Of a DNA stretch of 64,000 nucleotides, positions 23,001 to 31,183 are shown one piece after another (position 1 is the stretch's first letter; each line of letters begins with the position of its first letter). A model generated the notes under the pieces. The model was not told the origin of the DNA. It made no database searches and saw only the letters and a list, made by a program, of their open reading frames with translations. This stretch comes from Calendula officinalis (Eukaryota > Streptophyta > Magnoliopsida > Asterales > Asteraceae), in NCBI GenBank assembly GCA_963853835.1, contig OY970835.1, forward strand, positions 37,832,047-37,896,046, in the 5' to 3' direction. Position numbers and translations under genes: made by a program.

Positions 23001-25214
23001 TCCTGCAGCTACTAGATCGACCACTTCCTTATTAACCACTTCGTTTCTTTCCTTCGCCATGACCCGTCTTGACTGCTTGACTGGAGGGAAAGCTGGGTTC
23101 AAGCCCAAACGGTGTTCCGTGACCTTTCTGGAGACTCCGGTCATATCCTTGGGTTCCCACGCGAACACATGTTGGTATTTTTTTAAGAGGTTCCCTAACC
23201 TTTCCCCTAACTGCGGAGGGAGTTTTCCCCCGATCTGGATCTTGGTGTCTGGGTATTTGGGGTTGACCACCAATTGGATCTCATTCTGTTCCGTCCAACT
23301 ATCCTGATGCGTGATAGTATTACATTCCAAAGGGGGCATGGGCATGCTTCGTACGGTGATAACACCCTGCTCCGAAGGGAATTTGAGTAAGCCGTGAATG
23401 GTAGACGGAACCGCTTGAAGCTGCCACATGCCGGTTCTGCCCAAAATGGCATTGTACCTCGAGGGTGCGTCGATAATAATAAATTCTGCGAGAATGGTCT
23501 TACGGCTATCTTTTTCCCAATCGGCCAGCGTAAGAGGGAGGTATATTTTCCCCTTTGGCCACACCGATTGCCCGGCAAAACCTACGACCGTACCCAACGC
23601 GGGCTTCAGGAGGTTCCTAACATCCGGGGGGAGCTTCTCGAAACAATGATTGTACATAATGTTAGCTGAACTTCCGGAATCAACGTAAATCCGACGTACC
23701 ATGGCTTTAGCTATCACCCCGAAGATAACGAGAGGTTCCGTTCCCACGTACCCTTCTGGAACGGGCTCTCCTCTCCCAAATTCCACGATCCCTTTAAATC
23801 TTTTCCCTAGGGTGGGAGTTGATGATTCTCCCTCCAAGGCAAAGATTTCTGTGTTGTACTCCGCTGCTTCCTTCTTTGAGGGAGGCTCCGCTCCTGCCGC
23901 CTCCGTCTTTCCCCCACGACCCTCCTTCTCTCTTTTGTAACTTTCACAAGAGGCTGTCGAATGGCCCATGATCTTGTGGAACTCACAGTAGGCATTGGGG
24001 TCTCTAGGGTATCGCTTTCTGGTACCTTTTGCCTCCGATCTACGAGCCTCATAAGTGGAATATGTTTCTTGTCGGGACGGGTTGTATCGTCCGTGCGGGA
24101 GCCCTCCATCTTGTGACCTCTTTGGGTATGGAGACCTTCTTCCGTACCCGGTTCGTAACGTCCCCCTGTTTCCTCCGTCGTTCTTGTAGGAGCTGGAACT
24201 GGCCGTCCCTTTCTTCTCTTGCGCTTCGAACCTCAACTTTTCCGCACTTTCCTCTTCTTGCTTCAACACTTTGTTTACTGCATTGATCATATCGTCCGCC
24301 TTGACGAAATCCCTTTTGGACAATTCGCGAAACAACTCTCCTTCCCTTAACCCATATGTGAAGGCGGCGATGATGAGCGAATCTTCCCGTACTGGCATCT
24401 TCCGGCTTTGCTCATTAAATCTTTTGAAGTAAGATTTATTGGTTTCCCCTTCGCGCTGTCTACACGCCATTATGGATTGAGAGCGTTGCTGATATTTTTT
24501 CTGCTGAATAAAACTGTGACAAAACTGCACGACTAGCTCCTCGAAACTGGATATGCTTTTCTGAGGAAGGCTAGATAGCCAATAGCGTGCAGAGCCTTCC
24601 AACGTCCCGGCAAAGTACAAACACCATAGTCTGGGATCCATGGGGATCATTCTCACCGCCCACCGAAAACTTGCCACATGGTCATCCGGGTCTCCCGTCC
24701 CATCATAGGACTTGACTCGTGGACCTTTGAGACCCTTCGGAATTGTCATTTCGTTTATATCGTCCACAAAGGGGGATCGGAAGCCTCGAGCGGCGGAGGA
24801 ATGACGTGGGGGAGTCTCGCTTCTTTCATGGGTTCGACTCCTTGCCCTTGTTCCTCTTCGGGGTCTTTCTTCCATCGTTCGAGCGGAAGGTGTTTCGTCT
24901 TTGGAAGCACTTCCCGTAGAAGGATCAGCAGACTCTTCCTCACTCGAGTAGGTCAACGTTCTTCCTACTTCAGCTACTCGCTCTCCGTCTATTCTTTCTC
25001 TCCGACTCTTCTCTGCATCCCTTAACTTCCGGAATTTGCAGAAGAGCCTGAACTCCTCCAGATCTTCCCTCGTCGGCTCACTTCCGCTGTTCCCCAGAGG
25101 CGGAGGACATACGGTAGTGTCAATCAGCGTCGAAGCGGAGGGTGGGGTTTGCTCAATTCGGGTTAGGACCGGCGAGCGATCCCCCCCCCCCCTTGTCGCG
25201 GATTCTAAGACCAT
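20037..25214 (-). CDS. gag-pol: Gag-Pol polyprotein of Tat element, intact frame
   Basis: One uninterrupted 1,725-codon frame, with ATG 30 bases after the 5' LTR. In order: retrotransposon gag domain (about 150-340); a zinc-knuckle variant (CEFHKIMGHSTASC); aspartic protease (YVDSGSSANIMY); RT with YVDDMVIKS; a gypsy RNase H; a second, archaeal-type RNase H (LYTDGASSAEGCGAGVVL to ADALSKLASM); an integrase HHCC finger and DDE core (GIDMVGPFP, VSDNGKQF, NGQTEV); then a short basic tail. Two RNase H domains place it in the Tat lineage. A run of 12 C at 25181-25192 (G on the coding strand) near the N-terminus is a likely slippage site. With near-identical LTRs, the element could be autonomous, but the MITE now interrupts its 5' LTR. 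Confidence 0.94.
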   Translation of the reverse strand: MVLESATRGGGDRSPVLTRIEQTPPSASTLIDTTVCPPPLGNSGSEPTREDLEEFRLFCKFRKLRDAEKSRRERIDGERVAEVGRTLTYSSEEESADPSTGSASKDETPSARTMEERPRRGTRARSRTHERSETPPRHSSAARGFRSPFVDDINEMTIPKGLKGPRVKSYDGTGDPDDHVASFRWAVRMIPMDPRLWCLYFAGTLEGSARYWLSSLPQKSISSFEELVVQFCHSFIQQKKYQQRSQSIMACRQREGETNKSYFKRFNEQSRKMPVREDSLIIAAFTYGLREGELFRELSKRDFVKADDMINAVNKVLKQEEESAEKLRFEAQEKKGTASSSSYKNDGGNRGTLRTGYGRRSPYPKRSQDGGLPHGRYNPSRQETYSTYEARRSEAKGTRKRYPRDPNAYCEFHKIMGHSTASCESYKREKEGRGGKTEAAGAEPPSKKEAAEYNTEIFALEGESSTPTLGKRFKGIVEFGRGEPVPEGYVGTEPLVIFGVIAKAMVRRIYVDSGSSANIMYNHCFEKLPPDVRNLLKPALGTVVGFAGQSVWPKGKIYLPLTLADWEKDSRKTILAEFIIIDAPSRYNAILGRTGMWQLQAVPSTIHGLLKFPSEQGVITVRSMPMPPLECNTITHQDSWTEQNEIQLVVNPKYPDTKIQIGGKLPPQLGERLGNLLKKYQHVFAWEPKDMTGVSRKVTEHRLGLNPAFPPVKQSRRVMAKERNEVVNKEVVDLVAAGVLRSTQYPEWIANPVLVKKGDGSMRMCVDFKDLNKACPKDSYPLPEIEQKVESLGGFQWKSFLDAYKGYHQVQMAQEDEEKTSFHTEKGTFCYVKMPFGLRNAGATYQRLVDKAFRNQIGRNLEVYVDDMVIKSKTDDDLLKDVEETLLQLQKINMKLNPKKCSFGMDEGKFLGHIVTTSGMRANPKKVESLLKMKTPRTVKDVQSLNGKLEALGRYLAKSAEKSMPFFRALHGCTKKGMMEWTDEAERAFVNLKQHLRTIPAMTSPIEGEPLIVYLSANAEAISSVLIAERDKKQMPIYFVSRALQNAELNYSMIEKLILALVYSSRRLKRYFQAHAITVLTNQPIKTILLRPERSGRLTKWAIELGEHDIVFRPRQSIKGQALADFLVEMPEEDSVSLAEGAEISLKNVPSNTYWHLYTDGASSAEGCGAGVVLMGPNDERVTYALRFSFKCSNNEAEYEALLAGLSLAKSLEISKMEAFTDSMLVVNQIKGSYEAKEIHMKKYLAKAKEAIREFEYFEITQVPRTKNKEADALSKLASMLFSHLTKKVLVEILAERSIEGERHEMTNIDPEESCWTYGIRKYLQEGTLPEGKKEARKVRINAGRYMIKGGTLYRKGYLTPWLKCLSRTEGVLAMKEVHEGLCGSHSGSRVLTQKLLRSGYFWPSMSADMKAYVQKCGRCQMYSDIPRMPVTNLVSITSPWPFCKWGIDMVGPFPKAVGGVQFLVVVVDYFTKWVEAKALACISGSNIVNFVWQQIVCRFGLPHTIVSDNGKQFANNPFKGWCAKMSVRQSFTSVAHPQANGQTEVTNKTIVKGIKKRLNQTKGGWMDELQSVLWAYRTTARSATGETPYSLVYGTEAMIPLEVMLPSPRVGDFCLEGNEEALRHNLDLVEERRANAAVRQAAYKILTEKYYNQKVRGLACKVGDLVLRKNEASLQIKPGKLSPNWEGPYRIREARANGSYVLETMDGSLIPRTWNMKNLRKFHF

Positions 25215-25224
25215 TTGTTCTAGG

Positions 25225-25241
25225 TCCCACGGATGGCGCCA
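25225..25241 (-). other. Putative primer binding site of Tat element
   Basis: Minus strand TGGCGCCATCCGTGGGA begins two bases after the 5' LTR. The TGGCGCC core is typical for Ty3/gypsy elements; I do not assign the tRNA with certainty. Confidence 0.7.
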
Positions 25242-25243
25242 AA

Positions 25244-26454
25244 TGTTGCGTCCTGATTTTGGAGTTTCGGTCCGGATGATCTAGCCTCGCCTAGAACCTG
25301 AAACCAAGAGCAATCCTAAGTCAGAGGCCCTCCGGAAAAGGTTTCCGGGAGGACACTCCGATGCTTAAGTAAGTAAGTGTGATCGACGTAAGGTCGGATA
25401 TAAATGTAAGTAAAGATTGTAGGTGAGTGTAATAAATGGGATGTATTCAATGCCTCCTTAGAGAGGATTACCTTCTATTTATGGAGTTCACATTTGAGCG
25501 GGAAAAGGAGAGCAGCTCTTAGGAGCGGGAAAACAAGATACGGCTCTGAGTCCGTATCTTCCATTACCCTCTGGTTCGTTGCTTATTACCTGCTTGTATC
25601 CCCCGGACCATAGTTACATGGGAACGGGAACGCTCCGGTACATGAAACGAAAACGGGAACGAGGATCACTAATCTTTAAAATTCGGTACGAGGGGGTGTA
25701 GTCTTCTCCGGAACGCTATTTCGGTACGCGGAACGTTGTACTATGTAATGTGGTACGATGTAACATGTATGACTGAAAAATATAAATATGAATTAATTAA
25801 CTAATACTTTATTAATACTTCAAAAATCAAAAGTTCAATACAATAACTTCAAAAATCAAAAGTTCAAAATCAACGATGACTGATTTTGACTTTATTCACG
25901 TGATTTGGTTACTCAAAATCAACGATTTTCCTTTTAAAATTGATTTTGTTCTGAAATTTAAAATCGGTGTATCTAAATATCCAGATTCCATTACCGATTG
26001 ACCTTCCAAAATTGAGTCCGATACGCTTTTGCTTCTAAATCGATGTATCATATCGATTGAAATCGCGTTCCCAAATACGCAGGGTTCGAAATCTGTGTTC
26101 TATCAGGAACGCCACAAAGACTAATTGGATCGCGTATCGAGTAGCGATCGGAACGCAAGTGTACCCGTTTCTGGTACGTAAAATCAGGAACGTGGTTCGT
26201 GGGGGGGTTGACGTTCCCGTGTAACTATGCCCCGGACCATAGCATTGGTCAGCGTCAGACCATACCCTCATTAAATGCGGGTATGGCTCAAGGGTAACTT
26301 TCCCTTAAAACCTGGGCACGCTTAATCGAAAGTCTTCGGGACTTGTATTCTAATGATGACAATGCCACGTGACTAGCTCCGGACCGTATGCGATCCGTCC
26401 GTCTCTTCGAGCATCCGGCGTCCGTATACCGGAGGTTCATGCTAAACCTCATTA
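25244..26454 (-). repeat. 5' LTR of Tat element, split by a MITE
   Basis: Parts 25244-25608 and 26238-26454 make the 582-bp LTR; 25609-26237 is the MITE plus its extra target copy. The insertion falls about 217 bases from the outer LTR end. Confidence 0.93.
25609..26229. mobile_element. hAT-type MITE in the Tat 5' LTR
   Basis: 621 bp, terminal inverted repeats CATAGTTACAYGGGAACG, flanked by the 8-bp duplication CCCCGGAC (25601-25608 and 26230-26237). The 8-bp duplication indicates the hAT superfamily. GGAACG/CGTTCC words are repeated in both subterminal regions, as expected for transposase binding. No transposase is encoded. The 3' LTR keeps the empty site. Confidence 0.88.
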
Positions 26455-27207
26455 ATCAGTATCCTCTTTTGGTTTTTGTTTAGAGTATTGAGGTGAAAGC
26501 AGTTCTTTCTGGTCAGGAACAAAGGCTCTCCTCCCACACAGGACCTCAAACAATAATACTCCGAAAGAGTAAACATCCGATTTATGGTTCACAAATCCGG
26601 TCTTTTCATATGTCGGGTCAACATACCCGAGTGTGCCAACAATCTCAGCAAGGAGAAGACGATTCATCCTAGCTCTTGAGTTTTTCACGGAATGTTCGAA
26701 ACCAGATAACTTGGGTTTCCATTCGCCGTCCAATAAAATTTTGGAGCTTTTGACATTACGGTGTATGATGCTAAAATCGTGTCCCTCGTCATAATAGAGG
26801 TAATTCAACCCACGTGCGATACCAACACATATCTGCAGCCGTTGCTTCCAAGTGAGATTTGGATCATCTAAATGCTTGTCAAGACTTTTGTTCGCCTCAT
26901 ACTCGTATATGATGATCTTTTCACCTTGTTCATCACAATACCCAACAAAAGAAACCAGATTTTTGTGCTTGAGACCAGAAAGAATAGAAATCTCGTTCCA
27001 GAATTCAAGGTCTCCTTGGCCATAATCACCATGTAACCTCCTCACAGCAATATCAATCCATTTTCCGGACCACAAAAGATCACTTCCTTTATAAACTCTC
27101 CCAAATCCACCTTCCCGGATCAAATTTTTTTCAGCAAAGTTGTCTGTTGCCTTTATTATCTTTTTAAGTGGGATTTTTAAGATGGGAATCGTTTTGTGTG
27201 AAGACAT
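26455..27207 (-). CDS. Locus 1 exon 1, 5' part: pseudokinase N- and mid-lobe
   Basis: Starts at ATG 27207 (MSSHKTIPILKIPLKKIIKA), just after a 5' UTR intron acceptor. It has a recognisable glycine loop (GGFGRVYKG). The ATP-lysine site reads AVRRL (Arg for Lys), the catalytic loop reads IIHRNVKSSKILL (Asn for Asp), and the DFG position reads SGFEHS. With both catalytic aspartates and the lysine replaced, it is a predicted pseudokinase. Locus 2 has the same three changes, so they predate the duplication. Together with 16107-15511 the exon is 450 codons. The coding sequence ends here in the Tat LTR, which supplies a stop. Confidence 0.88.
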
Positions 27208-28922
27208 TACTCCTCAATCCAAAAATGAATTTCCACAGCAAATCAAATCTCTAAGAAATTCACAATCAATAACAAAATATTAAATTCAAATATTGACAAT
27301 TGATGGTTAAAAGTTCACCGTTATCAATTAATCAAATTCATAAAAAATAATACATTCGAAGTCAGAAGAATACCTTACTGAAATTAGACTTAGGGTCGCG
27401 GGTACCGGAGATCTGCACGTTGACTTTCAGAGCTTAGGTGGATTCCGGAAGTACAGATGCCAGGAAGAAGTGTACGTTGACTGTCCGCGTATTCCGAGGT
27501 ATGTAGCATAAAAAATTTGAAGAGTTTAAAGGGAGCTCTTTTTGGGCTGGTAGCCTAGTAATTGTCGAGTTAGCACTTATATTTTGGGCTAAGCATTAAG
27601 CCTTATAAAAATGTACGTATATAACATTTAATTACACTGTAACTTGTTGGGCTTGGAAGAATATTCAAAAATTAAATTTGGATTTTCTAAAGATCAGTAT
27701 CAATAACTTAAATTCTCATTTTTAGGAAAAAAAAAAAAAATCAGTAACAGAGCTGATACGAACTTTTAGTATGATAGCCGGGTCAGAAATTTACTATTAA
27801 AGATCGAATATCCTAGACTTTTCGCACTTGAATTGTAAAACGGTTTTCCTAACTAATGTCTTGAGGGTATTAGATAAGAAATATTTAATAAACTGAATTT
27901 ACCATTTTTATTGAAAAAATACATTCAATACATGTAAAAAAAATAGATATTATTGATATGAAATAAAGAAATTCTGAATTTTTTTTATCTCATACCCTTA
28001 AAACATGAGTTAGACAAACCTTTTAACAAATTTTCTTCCATTCAAACTCATATGTAGTAGTGTAGTACCAGTGTTTCTAGTTGCGCGTCAAATTGGCTGT
28101 GGCATAGGCCACCTCTTCTTGGGCCTGAATTGATGCATTTGCAACAGCTTAATGGGCCCACATATAAATTGGGCTTAAGTATGAATTCATAAATTGTCGT
28201 CAATTCATTGTCGGTTCCATTAGGAAAAACATTTTGGTCTCGGCTTTCTCACATCCTCCCTAAACGGCTAAACACTCAATAGTATTTCTTTTTGTTTCAA
28301 AACATAACGATTCCAGTATATTTTCCAATTTTCTCAATCATGTTATTTTGGCGTTTCCCTTTTTTCTATTTGCTGGTGTGGTTTCTTCAGTGAATTTGTT
28401 AATTTCGATAATGATCGTCATCAATTTGAACCGGATTGACATTATTGTATGCGCTGTCACCTAACTGTTTACTTAATTTTGTGTTTCGGTGATTTACAGC
28501 AAGAGATCGTACGAATTACCTTTTATATTCTGAATTACATACTTGGATCAGGTGATGAATGAAAGTTTGGATCTATTGTAGGACGATCGTTTTGGCAATT
28601 TCTCCTGCAATTTAGATAAAATGGCACACTTACTTTTGATGTGAAACCTAGTACATTTACTTGCCAAATTAAATTCGGTAATCTTTCTAAACTTGCATTT
28701 TCACCATATATGATCAAAACCAACACAATTTTTACCATTTTATATATGTTCTAAATCATCTTATTATACAATAATCAAATCACTCAATCATAAGATGCAT
28801 ATTAGGGAAAAACGAGAATATGAATGTTACACGGGTGAATGGATGAGATTATCCCTGGTGAAGGTGGGACTTTTATTCAGATTGATCGTCTGTGAACCTA
28901 TTCCCTTTTCATATAAATACTC
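27208..28922. other. Locus 1 5' UTR intron and spacer between loci
   Basis: On the minus strand a GTAAGGTATT donor near 27375 and an AG acceptor just before the ATG predict a short 5' UTR intron; the same sequence is conserved upstream of locus 2 (near 63700). The rest, about 1.5 kb, is AT-rich and separates the locus 1 start from the locus 2 stop, so the genes are head-to-tail. I see no further gene. Confidence 0.55.
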
Positions 28923-29325
28923 CTAAATTGGCCGAATCTCGAGACCACATACAATAAGGCCAGCCATAGGTTCTTCAAAACTTAGAAATTTCAAATTTAA
29001 AGAAACACGATCATCTTTAAGTTCACGATTTGACTTAAATTTGCACACGTTAACCTCCATCCATCCATCTTCCCTTTGTTTTGGAACACGAGTGAAGTCA
29101 TGTAAGTTCCATGGGGTTGGGGATTCAAGAAACAAAATTTCAGCCTCTTTGTTTTCTTGTAGTAAATCTCGTACTTTCACCGGAAACTGCAGCCTGTTAC
29201 AATTTTCTGAAAGCTTGAAGACAAGGTAACACACATATTCTGTATCTTGTGACAACATTTTACTTTCAATCATGCAATTGATAAGAAATGTGTGTTGTGG
29301 TAAAAGCTCAATCGCTTCTTCAAAT
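28923..29325 (-). CDS. Locus 2 exon 9: second PP2-like domain, C-terminal part and stop
   Basis: Acceptor CATGCAG, completes an Arg codon with exon 8 and runs to the TAA at 28923. It encodes the beta-rich half of a PP2 domain (YVCYLVFKLSENC, then REDGWMEVNVCKF, and the terminal LIVCGLEIRPI, matching the usual GxxVxGIEIRP ending). Plant PP2 domains bind glycans or act as phloem lectins; binding here is inferred. Confidence 0.8.
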
Positions 29326-29424
29326 CTGCATGTACAATATCGGTATCAACGAGGAATGCTTAAGAGATTCTTAACAATTAAAGTGACAAAAGGTAATGAA
29401 TTGAAGTTAGTTTGAAAAGGAAAC

Positions 29425-29540
29425 CTGTACTCCGTTAATTGTTTTAAAGTAAAAAGCTTCACATTAGAAAAGTCATACAGAGCTGCCTTTGCTGAAACCA
29501 TAAGATGCTTCTTGCCGTTTACTTCACTTAGCCAGAACAA
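29425..29540 (-). CDS. Locus 2 exon 8: second PP2-like domain, start
   Basis: 116 nt, acceptor GAACAG, donor TACAG/GTTTCC, phase 2. Encodes LFWLSEVNGKKHLMVSAKAA and on to LTEY, equivalent to the WFSL...EMISA start of the first PP2 domain but divergent. Confidence 0.75.
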
Positions 29541-29642
29541 CTGTTCATTTAAGTTTTAGAGAGAAATAATCGTAAGAGAAACTCGATTAATTTTATAATT
29601 CTTGTATTAATAAATTTTGTTAAAAAGGAAACAAAAACTAAC

Positions 29643-29744
29643 CTTTTCAACATCCAATGGCAATTTCTGCACCTGACCCTCATTCAAGTTTGATTTCATG
29701 ACTTGTTTGACATCTATTAACTCTTTGGTTTCTTCATTTTTCGC
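29643..29744 (-). CDS. Locus 2 exon 7: inter-PP2 linker
   Basis: 102 nt, phase 0, acceptor TATACAG, donor AAAAG/GTTAGT. Encodes a charged linker (AKNEETKELIDVKQVMK...) between the two PP2 domains. Too short for ORF calling; supported by splice sites and phase. Confidence 0.7.
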
Positions 29745-29867
29745 CTGTATAAATATTGTGAAACCATGTTACAAATGTGTTGGTTTTCCATGCATCCATT
29801 AATGTATGTAACCGAATTTAAACAAAAGAATCCAAAATGGAAACAAAAACAGAGCTTGTGAACTTGC

Positions 29868-30222
29868 ATTGTCAATGGTTCGAAATTCAATTCCTTCAAC
29901 AATGATAACACCATCTCCACAGTAATATCGCGAAAAACTTTTTAGTAAAAACTCAAAATCTTCTTTGTAATTCAAGAATCGGGACAACTCGATCATCATC
30001 CACTCACTATCTCTCCATGTTGCGAAATATGCATGTGAGGTTTCGCTCATGTTTTTGTACTTTAGGTTCACGTACATAGGCTCACTTGAATATTTTCTTG
30101 AATCACAAAATTTGAAGATTAAATAAGCCCCATAAATGACATCTGGAGACGAAAATTGAGCTTTTGTGTTGATTTTGATATTTAGATTCGAAGTATCTAA
30201 CACCTCTGCTACTTCCTGAAAC
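29868..30222 (-). CDS. Locus 2 exon 6: first PP2-like domain, main part
   Basis: 355 nt from a GCACAG acceptor. It encodes FQEVAEVLDTSNLNIKIN, YGAYLIFKF, DSEWMMIELSRF and GVIIVEGIEFRTID, the ordered beta-strand motifs of PP2. The only phase-compatible 3' boundary is AAT/GCAAGT, a GC-AG intron. Element B inserted in the exon just upstream. Confidence 0.8.
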
Positions 30223-30469
30223 CTGTGCATGAATAGAAAAAAATAGTTATCGCCCCCATGCCCAAACAAAACTTGAATTGACAACGTCTTCATGTAGCTT
30301 ACATATGATGATAGCTGAGTTATTATGAGTTGTACAAGTTTCTTAAAGCATTTTAGTAATACATTTAGGTACTTAATTTTATAGTTTCTATACATTTAGG
30401 TGCTGAACGCATATACAGTACGTTCAGCCCTTAAAAAGTAACCGAAATTTACATCAAAAGAAAAGTTAC

Positions 30470-30504
30470 CTGGATCCAGGAATAGATCTCCAATTGTGTG
30501 GACT
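30470..30504 (-). CDS. Locus 2 exon 5, 3' fragment
   Basis: 35 nt left of element B. Encodes SPHNWRSIPGS before the donor CCAG/GTAAC. The frame continues exactly from 36331 across the ATTAT target duplication (30505-30509 and 36331-36335). This is the standard HxWxSIPxSRF motif of PP2 proteins. Confidence 0.8.
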
Positions 30505-30509
30505 ATTAT

Positions 30510-31151
30510 TGTCAGGATCGATTAACTATAGATTAGTTAATAAACACCTTTAGATCTAATTGATGATAGAAGTTGCAGCGGATCAACACTATATCAATAT
30601 ATTAAGAACAATGAACTGTAAGAACAATATGTGAGAATATTAAGAACACAGTTTCACAAAAAGCTTCAATGTATATTATTGAATCACAATACACACGTAC
30701 GTTTACAATTCGTAAGGAACTATATATAATAGTCCTTGAAGCCTAACTATTTACCCTAGTTATTCTAGGACTTGATTTACATTCGAATTATAAAGATATA
30801 CATTGAATTACATTCTATAACTATCACTACGAAGATCTCGGACTTGAGATGCTTCCAAAATGCGTATCAGTAGTATTCTGCAATCACCAGTAGTAACTTC
30901 ATATCAATAGTAGTAAGTTTGGTGATCAGTAGTAAGTCCAAAACCAACGTCAGTAGTAACTACTATTGATCAGTAGTATCTTCAATATGCCTTGATCAGT
31001 AGTAACTTAGTTATAGTCTTCACCAGTATCAACTTCATCAGTAGTAAACCTTTCTGCCCCATCAGTATCAACCATAGTATTCATCAGTAATAACTATGAT
31101 CAGTACTAACTGCAGCATCAGTAATAAGTTGAACTGTGATCTGCTCCAACA
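30510..31151 (-). repeat. 3' LTR of element B
   Basis: 642 bp. U3 (30860-31150) is dense in the complement of TACTACTG(A/G)T. The PPT complement ATCTCCCCCTAAACT follows at 31152-31166. Confidence 0.93.
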
Positions 31152-31183
31152 ATCTCCCCCTAAACTTATTGATTATCTTTCAA

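Larger units (their letters stand above)
16113..26454 (-). mobile_element. Ty3/gypsy Tat-type element with antisense gene
   Basis: 10,342 bp flanked by the 5-bp duplication ATCAG (16108-16112 and 26455-26459) inside exon 1 of locus 1. LTRs are 582 bp each; by eye they differ at one base once the MITE is removed, so this is a very recent insertion. LTR ends read TA...CA on the element strand rather than TG...CA. The polyprotein has two RNase H domains before integrase, the hallmark of the Tat lineage, and the 3' internal region carries a spliced plus-strand gene, as in Grande-like Tat elements. Confidence 0.93.
9526..27207 (-). pseudogene. Locus 1: pseudokinase-kinase-kinase-PP2 gene, disrupted
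   Basis: Minus-strand host gene whose exons are listed separately. Exon 1 (27207-26455 plus 16107-15511) encodes a pseudokinase, exon 2 (13140-12157) and exon 3 (11931-11038) kinases, exon 4 (9852-9700) the PP2 linker and exon 5 (9594-9526) the start of a PP2 domain. All exon lengths visible here are multiples of three, and no frameshift or stop is seen apart from the insertions. Element Tat interrupts exon 1. Homology to locus 2 stops inside exon 5, where this copy runs into an in-frame TAA. About 200 bp further on lies copia element A. The remaining PP2 exons are absent from the window. Tandem kinase architecture with a pseudokinase is a known plant immune receptor design, so a resistance role is plausible but inferred. 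Confidence 0.85.

Noticed and set aside
26035..26271. 78-codon minus ORF
   Set aside because: Falls across the hAT MITE end and LTR; no domain.
28535..28738. 67-codon minus ORF between the loci
   Set aside because: Short, no domain, no splice context, within AT-rich spacer.
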